NCBI GenBank assembly: GCA_951804985.1
Contig: OX638136.1
Location: 4,777,852 to 4,841,851 of the forward strand
DNA: 64,000 nucleotides
Direction of reading: 5' to 3'
DNA from: Dryomyza anilis
Lineage: Eukaryota; Arthropoda; Insecta; Diptera; Dryomyzidae
The notes beneath the pieces were generated by a model. That model was not told where the DNA came from. It ran no database searches and worked only from the letters and a program-made list of their open reading frames with translations. Both the position numbers and the translations under genes were made by a program. This document shows positions 10,129 through 18,441 of the stretch, one piece after another (within the stretch, counting starts at the first letter, position 1; each line of letters opens with the position of its first letter).

Positions 10129-12311
10129 ATGCGCCCAATGAAAACAAAAAAGAAGCCTCGGATAACGACCGATTACAACGATGACGACCCACGCAAACGT
10201 TTTAAGGACCATGATTTACGGATATGCACCTGGAATGTCCGGACCCTTTATAGGGAAGGTGCCTCTATCCAGCTGGCAGATGTTCTCGAAAAATATAAGG
10301 CTGACATCACGCCCGTGGACGAAAGGCTGGCAACAATCCGCATCAAGGCTAAATATTTCCATATCAGCCTAATTTGTGCACACGCCCCGACGAACGAGAA
10401 AGATGACGAGACAAAAGAGCGCTTCTACGAGCGCCTAGACAACGCATACGAGCGCTGCCACGATATCAAAATCGTGCAAGGCGATTTTAACGCCAAGGTG
10501 GGCAGAGAAGCCATCTATTGTCCCACAATCGGAAAATTTAGCCTCCATGCCAACACTTCCGATAACGGAACGAGGCTAATCGACTTCGCCGCAGCACGAA
10601 CCATGGTAGTTAGTAGCACTAGATTCGAACATTTCGATATCCACAAGGCCACATGGTTGTCGCCCGATCAAAAAACTCTAAATCAAATTGATCACGTTGT
10701 GATTGACGGAAGGCACGCTTCAAGCGTGATGGACGTACGCACTATCCGAGATGCCAATATGGACTCGGATCATTACCTTGCAGCAGCCAAGGTCCGCACA
10801 CGCTTAAGCGCTGCGAAGAACGTGCGGAACCAAACGCAGAGAAAGCTAGACGTCGGAAAGCTGCAATCACAACAGACAAGGCAAACCTTTTCCACTCGAC
10901 TCTCACACCTGCTTAGACAAAGCACTCCTCCTCTCGATGATATAAGCGCGCAGTGGAATCATATCTCCTGCTCTATGCGTACGGCTGCCGAAGAGGTGCT
11001 TGGATTCCAACGCCCCCTGAGGAATCAGTGGTATGACCAAGAGTGTCGCGCGGCCACTGCAGAGAAAGACGCTGCATACAAATCCACCCTGCAGTCAGTA
11101 GCTACGCGAGCTGCGAAGGAGCGATACAAAGAGAAGAGGAGGGAAGAGAGACGTCTTTTCAGGCGTAAAAAAAGCGAGGCAGAAAGACGTGAGTGTGAGG
11201 AGATTGAGATGCATGGGGACAGGAATGAGGCTCGAAAATTCTTCGAGAAAATAAGACGCCTAGCCGGAGGTTCGAAATCCGGAGCCTCTTCCTGTAAAGA
11301 TGAGAACGGAAATCTAGTGACAGATATCCAGAGCACACTGAAAATATGGAGGGATCACTTCTCTAAACTGCTGACCGGTGATGATGACCTCAATTCCACC
11401 GATAGAGAAGCAAACCCGGCAACCCCAGTACTTGATGACGACGTTGAGATTCCGCCACCCGACCATGACAAGGTCAGAACAGCCATTGCTCGGTTGAAAA
11501 ACAACAAAGCCGCAGGTAGCCTGCCTGCTGAATTGTTTAAGACCGGAGGCGAAGAGCTAATAGAGAGCATGCACGAGCTCGTAAGCAGAATATGGTCGGA
11601 TGAAAGCATGCCAAGTGACTGGAACCTCAGTGTACTCTGCCCAATCCTTAAGAAAGGGGATCCCACTATCTGCGCCAACTACCGTGGGATCAGCCTACTC
11701 AATATCGCATACAAAGTTCTATCGAGCGTATTATGTGAAAGACTGAAGCCCATCGTCAACAGACTGATTGGACCTTATCAGTGCGGCTTCAGACCTGGAA
11801 AGTCCACCATAGACCAGATTTTCACATTGCGCCTAATCCAGGAAAAGACCCTAGAAAAACATATCGACACCTACCACCTATTAGTCGACTATAAAGCCGC
11901 CTTCGACACTCCGATAAGGGAACGATTATACGCCGCAATGTCTGAGTTCGGTATACTTGCGAAACTTATAAGGCTTCGCAGGATGACCCTGAGCAACACA
12001 CGTTGCTCAGTGAGAATAGGAAAAGACCTCTCCGAGCCATTTCATACCGAACGAGGTTTCAGACAAAGTGACTTCCTATCGTGCGACTTTTTTAACTTAT
12101 TGATGGAGAAAATAGTTCGAGCTGCCGAACTCCGACAAAGCGGCACTATCCTCAACAAAAGTGTCATGCTGCTCGCATATGCCGACGATATTGATATCAT
12201 TGGCAGGAGCACACGAGCAGTCAGCGCAGCATTCTCGAGATTGGAGAAAGAGTCGCGTCGAATGGGTCTAGCGGTGAACGAGGACAAGACGAAGTTCCTT
12301 GTGTCAACAAG
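10129..12311 (+). pseudogene. RTE endonuclease-reverse transcriptase, copy A (disrupted)
   Basis: The frame is open from the ATG at 10,129 to the LTR insertion at 12,311; the extra 20 codons beyond that come from the inserted LTR. The N-terminal half is an APE-type endonuclease, shown by RICTWNVRTL, the GDFNAKVGRE block, ATWLSPDQ...NQIDHVVID and DSDHY. The C-terminal half is an RTE-type reverse transcriptase, shown by CANYRGISLLN, GPYQCGFRPGKST, LLVDYKAAFDTP and the catalytic AYADDIDII. An in-frame deletion of 141 bp (47 codons) relative to copy B lies at 10,308/10,309 and removes the QEMRW segment with the metal-binding Glu, so the nuclease should be dead. The usual GFRQGD motif reads GFRQSDF. 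Insertion of the LTR then cut off the C-terminus. Confidence 0.85.
12308..12311 (+). repeat. 4-bp target-site duplication CAAG (left) of the outer LTR
   Basis: CAAG here and at 20,528-20,531 flank the TGTTG...CAACA termini. The uninterrupted site in RTE copy B (about 63,405) reads GTGTCAACAAGCAAAAAAGA with a single CAAG, which confirms the insertion point. Confidence 0.85.
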
Positions 12312-12523
12312 TGTTGTGTATCATAATCGTAGAGTTCACAGCATACATATGATCCACTGTTGTGTATCATAATCGTGGAACTTACAGCGTGCTTATGATC
12401 CACAACATAACATAACCACTACATTTTTCTTTATGGCATACTTTTAGGGTTAAGCATTATGCATGTTAAACACAAACAGCATTTAATTGTCTTGGCGCAC
12501 ACAGCTTAACATAGCACAGGTAT
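12312..12523 (+). mobile_element. Solo LTR of an LTR retrotransposon, left part
   Basis: Together with 20,137-20,527 this makes one LTR of about 600 bp with termini TGTTG and CAACA and a CAAG target duplication. No internal retroelement genes of this family remain, so it is a solo LTR left by LTR-LTR recombination. The left end carries a diverged 46-bp direct duplication (TGTTGTGTATCATAATCG at 12,312 and 12,358). It is interrupted by the gypsy element at 12,524. Family (gypsy or BEL/Pao) cannot be decided from the LTR alone. Confidence 0.7.
12520..12523 (+). repeat. 4-bp target-site duplication GTAT (left) of the gypsy element
   Basis: GTAT here is repeated at 20,137-20,140, directly outside the two LTR ends TGTAAC and GTTACA. 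Confidence 0.9.
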
Positions 12524-12529
12524 TGTAAC

Positions 12530-12559
12530 GACGAAAATCGGCGGCGCCTCATTTTCGTC
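12530..12559 (+). other. Terminal hairpin of the gypsy LTR
   Basis: GACGAAAAT at 12,530-12,538 is the exact reverse complement of ATTTTCGTC at 12,551-12,559, separated by 12 nt that contain GGCGCC. The same hairpin occurs at the start of the 3' LTR (about 19,014-19,043). Confidence 0.6.
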
Positions 12560-12657
12560 AACATAGCAGCTGGTCTGCTTTATATTTTATATTTTTTTAT
12601 TATTAAGCTATTTTCATTAATTGGAATATTATTAAGTTATAACAACTACGTCGAATG

Positions 12658-12665
12658 TATAAAAT
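12658..12665 (+). promoter_or_regulatory. TATA-like box in gypsy 5' LTR
   Basis: TATAAAAT lies about 135 bp inside the LTR. It is a plausible core promoter, with transcription expected to begin roughly 30 bp downstream. No initiator could be proved. Confidence 0.5.
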
Positions 12666-12849
12666 GCCGTATAATGGGATTCGAAGATGAACTACTACTT
12701 TTTACAAAATAGTAGTATGCCACATGCAACACCGCCACCCTGATCGATTGGACTTCGAAAATTGCAAATGGCCGAACAGCTGACATGTTCGAATTGGCAA
12801 AGCGAGGTTTCATTCGAACGACGACAGCAGCAATCGTGCAGTTGGTTCA

Positions 12850-12920
12850 TGGTCGCTGACCAGAACAGTCGCTCTAGTAGCAGTAGTTGCAGTTGGCAGT
12901 TCACCTCTGGTCGCGGACCA
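12850..12920 (+). repeat. Two 13-bp inverted repeats in gypsy LTR, 58 bp apart
   Basis: TGGTCGCTGACCA (12,850-12,862) and TGGTCGCGGACCA (12,908-12,920) each have 5-bp perfect arms around 3 nt. Their 58-bp spacing is close to the 59-bp period of the neighbouring minisatellite, which carries the related CGCTGGTCAAGACAC, so they may be diverged members of the same repeat. Confidence 0.55.
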
Positions 12921-12948
12921 AGGTAGTTAGCAGTGATCACTCAACAGG

Positions 12949-12954
12949 GTAAGT
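12949..12954 (+). promoter_or_regulatory. Candidate 5' splice site in gypsy LTR/leader
   Basis: CAACAGG followed by GTAAGT is a strong match to the donor consensus. It lies downstream of the TATA-like box, so it should be in the transcript leader. A second strong donor, TTAG followed by GTAAGT, occurs in gag at 14,410. Confidence 0.4.
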
Positions 12955-12960
12955 TGTAAC

Positions 12961-13364
12961 GAGTAGGCTGTGACTGTGGCCGCTGGTCAGGACACACTAC
13001 TGCAGGAGAGGCAGACGGAGAGTAGGCTGTGACTGTGGCCGCTGGTCAAGACACACTACTGCAGGAGAGGCAGACGGAGAGTAGGCTGTGACTGTGGCCG
13101 CTGGTCAAGACACACTACTGCAGGAGAGGCAGACGGAGAGTAGGCTGTGACTGTGGCCGCTGGTCAAGACACACTACTGCAGGAGAGGCAGACGGAGAGT
13201 AGGCTGTGACTGTGGCCGCTGGTCAAGACACACTACTGCAGGAGAGGCAGATGGAGAGTAGGCTGTGACTGTGGCCGCTGGTCAAGACACACTACTGCAG
13301 GAGAGGCAGACGGAGAGTAGGCTGTGTCTGTGGCCGCTGGTCAAGACACACTACTGCAGGGGAA
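12961..13364 (+). repeat. 59-bp minisatellite, seven copies, in gypsy 5' LTR
   Basis: GAGTAGGCTGTG starts at 12,961, 13,020, 13,079, 13,138, 13,197, 13,256 and 13,315, an exact 59-bp period. The first unit differs by GGTCAGGACAC for GGTCAAGACAC, the fifth by AGATGGAG for AGACGGAG, and the seventh is degenerate at its 3' end. There are no variable spacers, so it is not CRISPR-like. The 3' LTR repeats the same variants in the same order. Confidence 0.95.
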
Positions 13365-13535
13365 GAGAGCCGTCGCAGAGTTGTGAGTATACGGATTCTG
13401 AGCAATGCAGTCCGGCCATGGATTACGGCATATACCTGTACCCCACGGCTCGACGGGAATAGTGTAAAAAGTGAGATTGAATTTTCTTTTCTTTATAAAC
13501 ATATTTGCTAAGTAAATCTAACTTTATTTAATTTT

Positions 13536-13541
13536 AATAAA
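13536..13541 (+). terminator. AATAAA polyadenylation signal, gypsy 5' LTR
   Basis: AATAAA lies about 115 bp before the LTR end. In the 3' LTR the equivalent site would set the 3' end of the genomic RNA. Confidence 0.55.
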
Positions 13542-13654
13542 AAACTGTGAATTTAAAAAAAAAGTTGTGTTACTCTGCAAAAATATAAATTTTTGCAACG
13601 AACCCTGGACACGACGAGTGATACCTCGGCATCGGCCAAAAAGGTTCGTTACAA

Positions 13655-13672
13655 TGGCGCCCGAGCAGGGAC
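13655..13672 (+). other. Primer-binding site, tRNA-Lys(UUU) type
   Basis: TGGCGCCCGAGCAGGGAC starts two bases after the LTR end. From established tRNA sequences, the 3' end of animal tRNA-Lys(UUU) pairs with TGGCGCCCGAACAGGGAC, so 17 of 18 bases match. It primes minus-strand DNA synthesis. Confidence 0.85.
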
Positions 13673-13691
13673 TACAACAACAAAATTAAAA

Positions 13692-13772
13692 TCAGTGCGC
13701 GGTAATAAAGAAAGTAAAATTAATTAAAATCAGTGCGCGGAAATATTGTAACAAAGTAAATTCAGTGCGCGG
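13692..13772 (+). other. Leader with three copies of TCAGTGCGCGG
   Basis: Exact 11-mers lie at 13,692-13,702, 13,730-13,740 and 13,762-13,772, between the primer site and gag. The motif contains the self-complementary GCGC core. A packaging or RNA-dimerisation role is a guess from position only. Long A runs follow at about 13,778-13,800 and 13,950-13,985. Confidence 0.6.
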
Positions 13773-13945
13773 AAGAAAAAAAAAAAAAAAAAAAAAAAAA
13801 CTAACCTCCAAAGGCAGGCAGTGAAAATTAAAATGGTGGATATGGACCACAGAAAAACATAGTGGCAAGAACCAAAAATCTAAAGTGTTTGAAAAATAAA
13901 ATAGAACAAATACAAGAAAAATATTTTTTTTAACTCAATAATTAA

Positions 13946-13989
<44 letters not shown>

Positions 13990-14006
13990 TATATACAGTT
14001 ATAAAA

Positions 14007-15242
14007 ATGAATAGTGTTAAGTGGGTGAATTACCTCACAAAGAAGGAACTCGTCGCGTACGCCAATGAGTTCGCCTTCGACTCAACGGGCACCGTCGAAC
14101 AATTAAAACAACGGTTCACAGCTCTCCTAAACGAGGAAGAACACAAGCCCGAGCGCTTGGCTCGCTTCACCGAGATACAGGCGCTACATCGAAGAGGGGC
14201 CTCCCCCGCGCGTAAAACATCTACCACAGAAGCTGAGGCCGAAGCCGAATCCAGCATCACAACACTGACGGTACCCACGCAAGGGAGCCAGCCCAATATC
14301 TCACCGCAGACATCCAGCCACAACCAGTCTGAGGATGGCGCGGCTGCAATCACTGTCGTTAAATCACTACCAGTCGAAACGTTGCCTGCGGCTAACGTTT
14401 CTGCCTTAGGTAAGTCTTCGAATCTTTTAAATAACAAGCCAGGCCAGGACCTGCCGCATTCTTCCCACCAGATAATCGCCGACTGCGTACGCAAGTGGGC
14501 CATTAAATACGATGGCGGGAAAGAGCCTCTCGAGTTTGTTGAACGCATCGAGGAGCTGGCCGACGCATATCGGTTAGACATAGATCATCTTCCCCGTGTG
14601 ATGCCTGAGTTATTGAAATCCAGGGCATTAATTTGGTTTCGCAATAACAATAAACATTGGGAGACGTGGAGGTCTTTCAAAGCCGATTTCATGAAATTCT
14701 TTCTGCCAATGCGCTACCGAGAGCGGTTGGACGACGAAATTCGTCAGCGATGTCAGCGACCCCAAGAGTTATTCAAGGACTACATTCTGGACCTACAGAC
14801 ACTGATGCGCCACGCGGGATACAGCGCAGAGCAGGAGTTAGACAGAATTTTCCGAAATACACACCCTGACTACCAGTGGTATATCCGCCGCCACGATTTC
14901 ACTACGCTCGATGGCCTGATGGAAATGGCAGAGGAACTGGAAAACATCCGCCCCAGGCCACCACAACACAGCGGAGCCACCCAACCACGTCGAGACCAAC
15001 ATCGGATGGTCGCGCAAGATCTTCCCGACCGCCTCGATCAACATACGACGTGTCAGACATGTGGACAGCAGGGGCATACGGCGAGGACGTGCAGAAATCC
15101 AAACAAATTGTTCTGTTGGGATTGCGGTCGACAAAACGTCCGAACAATTAATTGTTGCCAACGTCGAGTGGGAAACGGAAGCGAGGACCGCCACGATCGA
15201 GGGCCGGCGGATCCTCCAAAAAGCGACCCTCCACAAAATTAA
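14007..15242 (+). CDS. gag: Gypsy Gag polyprotein (411 aa)
   Basis: Gag forms the virus-like particle and binds the RNA genome. The ATG at 14,007 is the first good start after the A-rich leader. Residues about 10-43 (LTKKELVAYANEF...) look like a SAP-type helix-loop-helix. Residues about 60-150 are Ser/Thr/Ala rich. The region about 160-310 (WAIKYDGG...LIWFRNN...FLPMRYRERL...) is a capsid domain of the retrotransposon-gag type. A CCHC zinc knuckle has C349, C352, H357 and C362. A second Cys cluster (FCWDCGRQNVRTINCC) lacks the histidine of a standard knuckle. The frame is intact. Its last 91 nt overlap pol, and the -1 frameshift signal lies in that overlap. An AG/GTAAGT donor-like site lies at 14,410. 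Confidence 0.95.
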   Translation: MNSVKWVNYLTKKELVAYANEFAFDSTGTVEQLKQRFTALLNEEEHKPERLARFTEIQALHRRGASPARKTSTTEAEAEAESSITTLTVPTQGSQPNISPQTSSHNQSEDGAAAITVVKSLPVETLPAANVSALGKSSNLLNNKPGQDLPHSSHQIIADCVRKWAIKYDGGKEPLEFVERIEELADAYRLDIDHLPRVMPELLKSRALIWFRNNNKHWETWRSFKADFMKFFLPMRYRERLDDEIRQRCQRPQELFKDYILDLQTLMRHAGYSAEQELDRIFRNTHPDYQWYIRRHDFTTLDGLMEMAEELENIRPRPPQHSGATQPRRDQHRMVAQDLPDRLDQHTTCQTCGQQGHTARTCRNPNKLFCWDCGRQNVRTINCCQRRVGNGSEDRHDRGPADPPKSDPPQN

Positions 15243-18200
15243 GTCATTTACAACATGACGCGCGTCACATTGTTGCCGACATAATAGTAAGCAATGAAAG
15301 GACGCCCGCCACCATCGACACCGGCGCTACCAGAAGCTTTGTCAGTAAGCGTTTCGTTCAACGACTGGAGCACAGGTGTACCCTAATTACAGCCAACGCA
15401 GAAGTCATATTAGCAGACAACTCAAGGAAGTATCTCGACCAAGCAGTAGAGGCGAAAGTCCAGATCGGAAATAGCACCTGTCATTTTCGATTCCTGGTGA
15501 TGCCAGAGGCAACAGAGGACGTGCTTCTAGGGATGGATTTTTTGATGACCATCGGTGCCACGTTCAGTTGCGGAGGAGATACAGTAACGATACGTAAGCA
15601 GTCGAGACCACAGGACAGTACAACTTGTCGAACAACCACCGAACCCAAGCATGAGGGGCCGTGTTACGACGAGAAGCAGAGAATCAACAAGTTCCTCACC
15701 AATGAATTACAACAATTTTTGGGACTTCAAGGAGTAACCAACATCACTGAACATAAAATCATCATGGCCGATGACCGGCCCATAAAGCAGAGATATTTCC
15801 CGCGCAATCCAGCCATGCAGGCTATTGTCGACGAGGAAATCAACAAATTACTGAGCAAGGGGTGTATTGAACCATCACACAGCCCGTACAGCGCACCCAT
15901 TGTATTGGTGCGAAAGAAGACCGGGGCCTGGAGACTGTGTGTCGACTACCGACAGCTCAACAGCAAGTCAGTTCCAGATGCATATCCGCTGCCACGAATC
16001 ACCCACATTTTAGACCGTCTTCGAAACGCAAGATACGTCAGCAGTCTGGACCTTAAGGACGGCTACTGGCAGATCCCCATGCAGTCTGAAAGCAAGAAGT
16101 ACACAGCATTCACAGTGCCCGGACGAGGGTTGTTCCAGTGGAAGGTCATGCCATTTGGGCTGCACTCAGCACCAGCGACGTTCCAGAGAGCACTAGACAG
16201 GGTCATCGGTCCCGAACTGGAGCCGTTCGCCTTCGCTTATCTGGACGACATCGTGGTCACGGGCAGAACATTTGACGAGCATCAGAAGAATCTGCAGGAG
16301 GTTTTTCGACGGCTACGAGCGGCAAACTTACGCATTAATCCGGACAAATGTGAGTTTTTTCAAACTAAAATAAAATATTTAGGACATGTTGTCAGCGGGG
16401 ATGGGATCCACACCGATCCTGACAAGGTCGCCGCCATACGGGACCTGACACCACCCACCAGCGTACGAGGGGTACGACAATTTCTAGGCGTAGCATCCTG
16501 GTACCGTCGTTTCGTACCTGACTTCGCACGATTGGCACAGCCGCTGACCTCCCTCCTGAAGAAAGGAAAACATTGGAAGTGGGGAGAATCCCAGCAGGAA
16601 GCATTTGAACAGCTTAAGCAGAAACTCACCGAGGCCCCCGTACTGGCATGTCCGGATTTTTCCAAGACATTCACACTACAAACCGACGCCAGCGATTACG
16701 GACTGGGAGCTGTGCTCACGCAAGAGTTAGAGGGCTCCGAGCGGGTTATCGCATACGCCAGCCGACATCTCAACGCAGCCGAGAAAAATTATTCTTCGAC
16801 CGAGAAGGAATGTCTCGCCATTGTGTGGGCCATCCGGAAGATGCGGCCCTACTTAGAGGGATATAAATTTATCGTAATAACCGATCACCTTTCCCTGAAG
16901 TGGCTCAACTCTATTGAGAGCCCTTCAGGACGAGTGGCACGTTGGGCACTGGAGCTCCAGCAATTTAACTTTTCAGTCCAATACAGAAAAGGAAAGTTGA
17001 ATGTCGTTGCGGACGCTCTTTCAAGGCAGCCCCATGAACATAACCTACGCGCTACGGTCCAGGAAACTGCAGCTAAGCAATGTGCATGGATAAGCAGGAA
17101 GCAGAAAGAGATTCAAGATCACCCGGAGAAGTTCCCGGATTACGCGATCATCGATATGCAGCTCTACAGACATCTTCCCAGAGATGTGGGCGACGAAGAC
17201 TGCGCTCCCTGGAAGCTCTGCGTCGCGACATCCCAACGAGAGCGGGTACTGAGAGAGAACCATGATACCCCCAGCGCCGGCCACTTAGGCATTCGCAAAA
17301 CAATATCCAGGGTAGCCAATCGATATTATTGGCCCGGTATGTTCAGAGACGTAAGCAGATACGTACGAAGCTGCCAATCTTGTCAGCGCTACAAGGTTAG
17401 CCAGCTACCGCCAGCAGGAGAAATGCTAACTCGGATCCCTGAGGAGCCATGGGCAACCGTCTGCGCAGACTTCGTGGGACCGCTGCCTCGCTCGAAGCAT
17501 GGGCACACAATGTTACTCGTCTTCTTTGACCGATTTTCCAAATGGACGGAACTGGTGCCCCTACGCAAGGCCACTTCGGATGGTTTCATAAAGGCCTTCC
17601 GCGATCGAATTCTCGCCAGGTACGGGATACCCAAGGTGATCATCACGGATAACGGCACCCAGTTCACCAGTAGGATCGTCAAACGCTACTTCGACAGTAT
17701 CGGCGTTCGTCAGCAGTTTACTGCGCCATACACACCACAGGAGAACCCTACTGAAAGGGCAAACAGGACAGTGAAGACAATGATTGCACAGATGTGCAAA
17801 AACCAACAAACGAAGTGGGACGACAATCTTCCAGAGATATCTTTGGCCATCAACACGAGCGCATCGGAGACTACGGGATATAGTCCAGCTTATCTCACAC
17901 AGGGTCGCGAGCCTCGATTACCTAGTACACTTTATGATGAAGTTACCACAGGAACTGGAACGGAGCCGCAAGCACCGGATGAACGTGTGAAGCAGCTGCA
18001 GGAGATATTCAAGATAGTACGCACGAACATGGCGCGAGCCGCCCAGAATCAAGCACGCCACTATAATTTGCGCAGACGTCCTTGGCGACCGTCGATTGGC
18101 CAACAGGTGCTGGTTCGACAGCATCCGTTGTCAAAAGCAGTCGACAGTTTCGCAGCTAAACTGGCCCCAAAATTTGATGGACCATTTACGGTCGTGGGAT

Positions 18201-18367
18201 TTACTTCCCCGGTTATTGTACAATTAAAACGACCCGGTGAAACAAGAACCCGCAGCGCACATCTAAGCGAACTTAAAACATTCTACACTTCTCAGGACTT
18301 TAGATCTCATGACGTGTCACAATACGGACGCACGACAGAGACCCCTTCCTGTACAAAACCCTTCTAA
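15152..18367 (+). CDS. pol: Gypsy Pol polyprotein (protease, RT, RNase H, integrase)
   Basis: This 1,071-codon frame follows a stop at 15,149 and has no ATG at its start (first codon TTG), so it is read by -1 frameshift from gag rather than initiated. Domains in order: aspartic protease with DTGA at residues 56-59; reverse transcriptase with WRLCVDYRQLN, MPFGLHSAPATFQR and catalytic YLDD at 363-366; RNase H with TDASDYG from about 511 and TDHLSLKWL; integrase with the HHCC zinc finger starting at H704, catalytic D773, D833 and E868 (in NPTERANR), and a C-terminal GPF module (KFDGPFTVVGF). All expected catalytic residues are present and there is no internal stop or frameshift. YLDD replaces the more usual YVDD. 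Confidence 0.97.
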   Translation: MLPTSSGKRKRGPPRSRAGGSSKKRPSTKLSHLQHDARHIVADIIVSNERTPATIDTGATRSFVSKRFVQRLEHRCTLITANAEVILADNSRKYLDQAVEAKVQIGNSTCHFRFLVMPEATEDVLLGMDFLMTIGATFSCGGDTVTIRKQSRPQDSTTCRTTTEPKHEGPCYDEKQRINKFLTNELQQFLGLQGVTNITEHKIIMADDRPIKQRYFPRNPAMQAIVDEEINKLLSKGCIEPSHSPYSAPIVLVRKKTGAWRLCVDYRQLNSKSVPDAYPLPRITHILDRLRNARYVSSLDLKDGYWQIPMQSESKKYTAFTVPGRGLFQWKVMPFGLHSAPATFQRALDRVIGPELEPFAFAYLDDIVVTGRTFDEHQKNLQEVFRRLRAANLRINPDKCEFFQTKIKYLGHVVSGDGIHTDPDKVAAIRDLTPPTSVRGVRQFLGVASWYRRFVPDFARLAQPLTSLLKKGKHWKWGESQQEAFEQLKQKLTEAPVLACPDFSKTFTLQTDASDYGLGAVLTQELEGSERVIAYASRHLNAAEKNYSSTEKECLAIVWAIRKMRPYLEGYKFIVITDHLSLKWLNSIESPSGRVARWALELQQFNFSVQYRKGKLNVVADALSRQPHEHNLRATVQETAAKQCAWISRKQKEIQDHPEKFPDYAIIDMQLYRHLPRDVGDEDCAPWKLCVATSQRERVLRENHDTPSAGHLGIRKTISRVANRYYWPGMFRDVSRYVRSCQSCQRYKVSQLPPAGEMLTRIPEEPWATVCADFVGPLPRSKHGHTMLLVFFDRFSKWTELVPLRKATSDGFIKAFRDRILARYGIPKVIITDNGTQFTSRIVKRYFDSIGVRQQFTAPYTPQENPTERANRTVKTMIAQMCKNQQTKWDDNLPEISLAINTSASETTGYSPAYLTQGREPRLPSTLYDEVTTGTGTEPQAPDERVKQLQEIFKIVRTNMARAAQNQARHYNLRRRPWRPSIGQQVLVRQHPLSKAVDSFAAKLAPKFDGPFTVVGFTSPVIVQLKRPGETRTRSAHLSELKTFYTSQDFRSHDVSQYGRTTETPSCTKPF
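15170..15216 (+). promoter_or_regulatory. -1 ribosomal frameshift signal, gag-pol
   Basis: The heptamer GGGAAAC (15,170-15,176) lies in the gag phase as G GGA AAC, the X-XXY-YYZ form of classical -1 slippery sites. After a 6-nt spacer, GAGGACCGCC (15,183-15,192) pairs with GGCGG plus TCCTC (15,206-15,210 and 15,212-15,216), leaving one bulged A at 15,211: ten base pairs around a 13-nt loop. Slipping back one base places the ribosome in the pol frame, which is open from 15,152. The geometry matches established -1 frameshift signals. Confidence 0.8.
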
Positions 18368-18372
18368 TAATA

Positions 18373-18394
18373 TTTTTCTTTCTTCTCACTCCAG
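18373..18394 (+). promoter_or_regulatory. Candidate 3' splice site after pol
   Basis: A pyrimidine tract (TTTTTCTTTCTTCTCACT) ending in CCAG, with the junction after 18,394, begins six bases after the pol stop. It precedes ATG codons at 18,426 and 18,442. Position and quality fit a subgenomic spliced RNA like those that express third ORFs in some gypsy-group elements. Confidence 0.45.
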
Positions 18395-18441
18395 CTACAC
18401 CAGTGAGAAGAACAACAACACAGTGATGTCCATCGACTCGG

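Larger units (their letters stand above)
9867..12311 (+). mobile_element. RTE-clade non-LTR retrotransposon, copy A, 5' part
   Basis: The element starts near ACTATGAGGGCGATTGTCAC, by comparison with copy B (60,857). About 260 bp of 5' leader are followed by the long open frame. It is split at 12,311/20,532 by nested LTR elements. The 3' remainder is at 20,532-21,062. The CAAG at 12,308-12,311 is repeated at 20,528-20,531 as the target duplication of the inserted LTR. Confidence 0.85.
12524..13653 (+). repeat. Gypsy 5' LTR
   Basis: The LTR begins TGTAACG and ends CGTTACA, a short terminal inverted repeat. It holds a TATA box (12,658), a candidate splice donor (12,949), seven 59-bp minisatellite units (12,961-13,364) and a polyadenylation signal (13,536). 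If the TATA box and the AATAAA are the ones used, U3 is only about 165 bp and R is unusually long, nearly 0.9 kb, so the minisatellite would be transcribed. Confidence 0.95.

Noticed and set aside
11025..11678. Minus-strand ORFs inside RTE and gypsy coding regions
   Set aside because: They are antisense shadows of retroelement genes.
12961..13364. CRISPR-like direct repeats
   Set aside because: The 59-bp units are directly adjacent with no spacers, occur in both LTRs of a retrotransposon, and no cas genes exist. It is a minisatellite.
14410..18394. Splice from the gag donor to the post-pol acceptor producing a Gag fusion
   Set aside because: The joined frame meets a stop at 18,424, before the third ORF's ATG, so no long fusion would result. 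The LTR donor is the better candidate.
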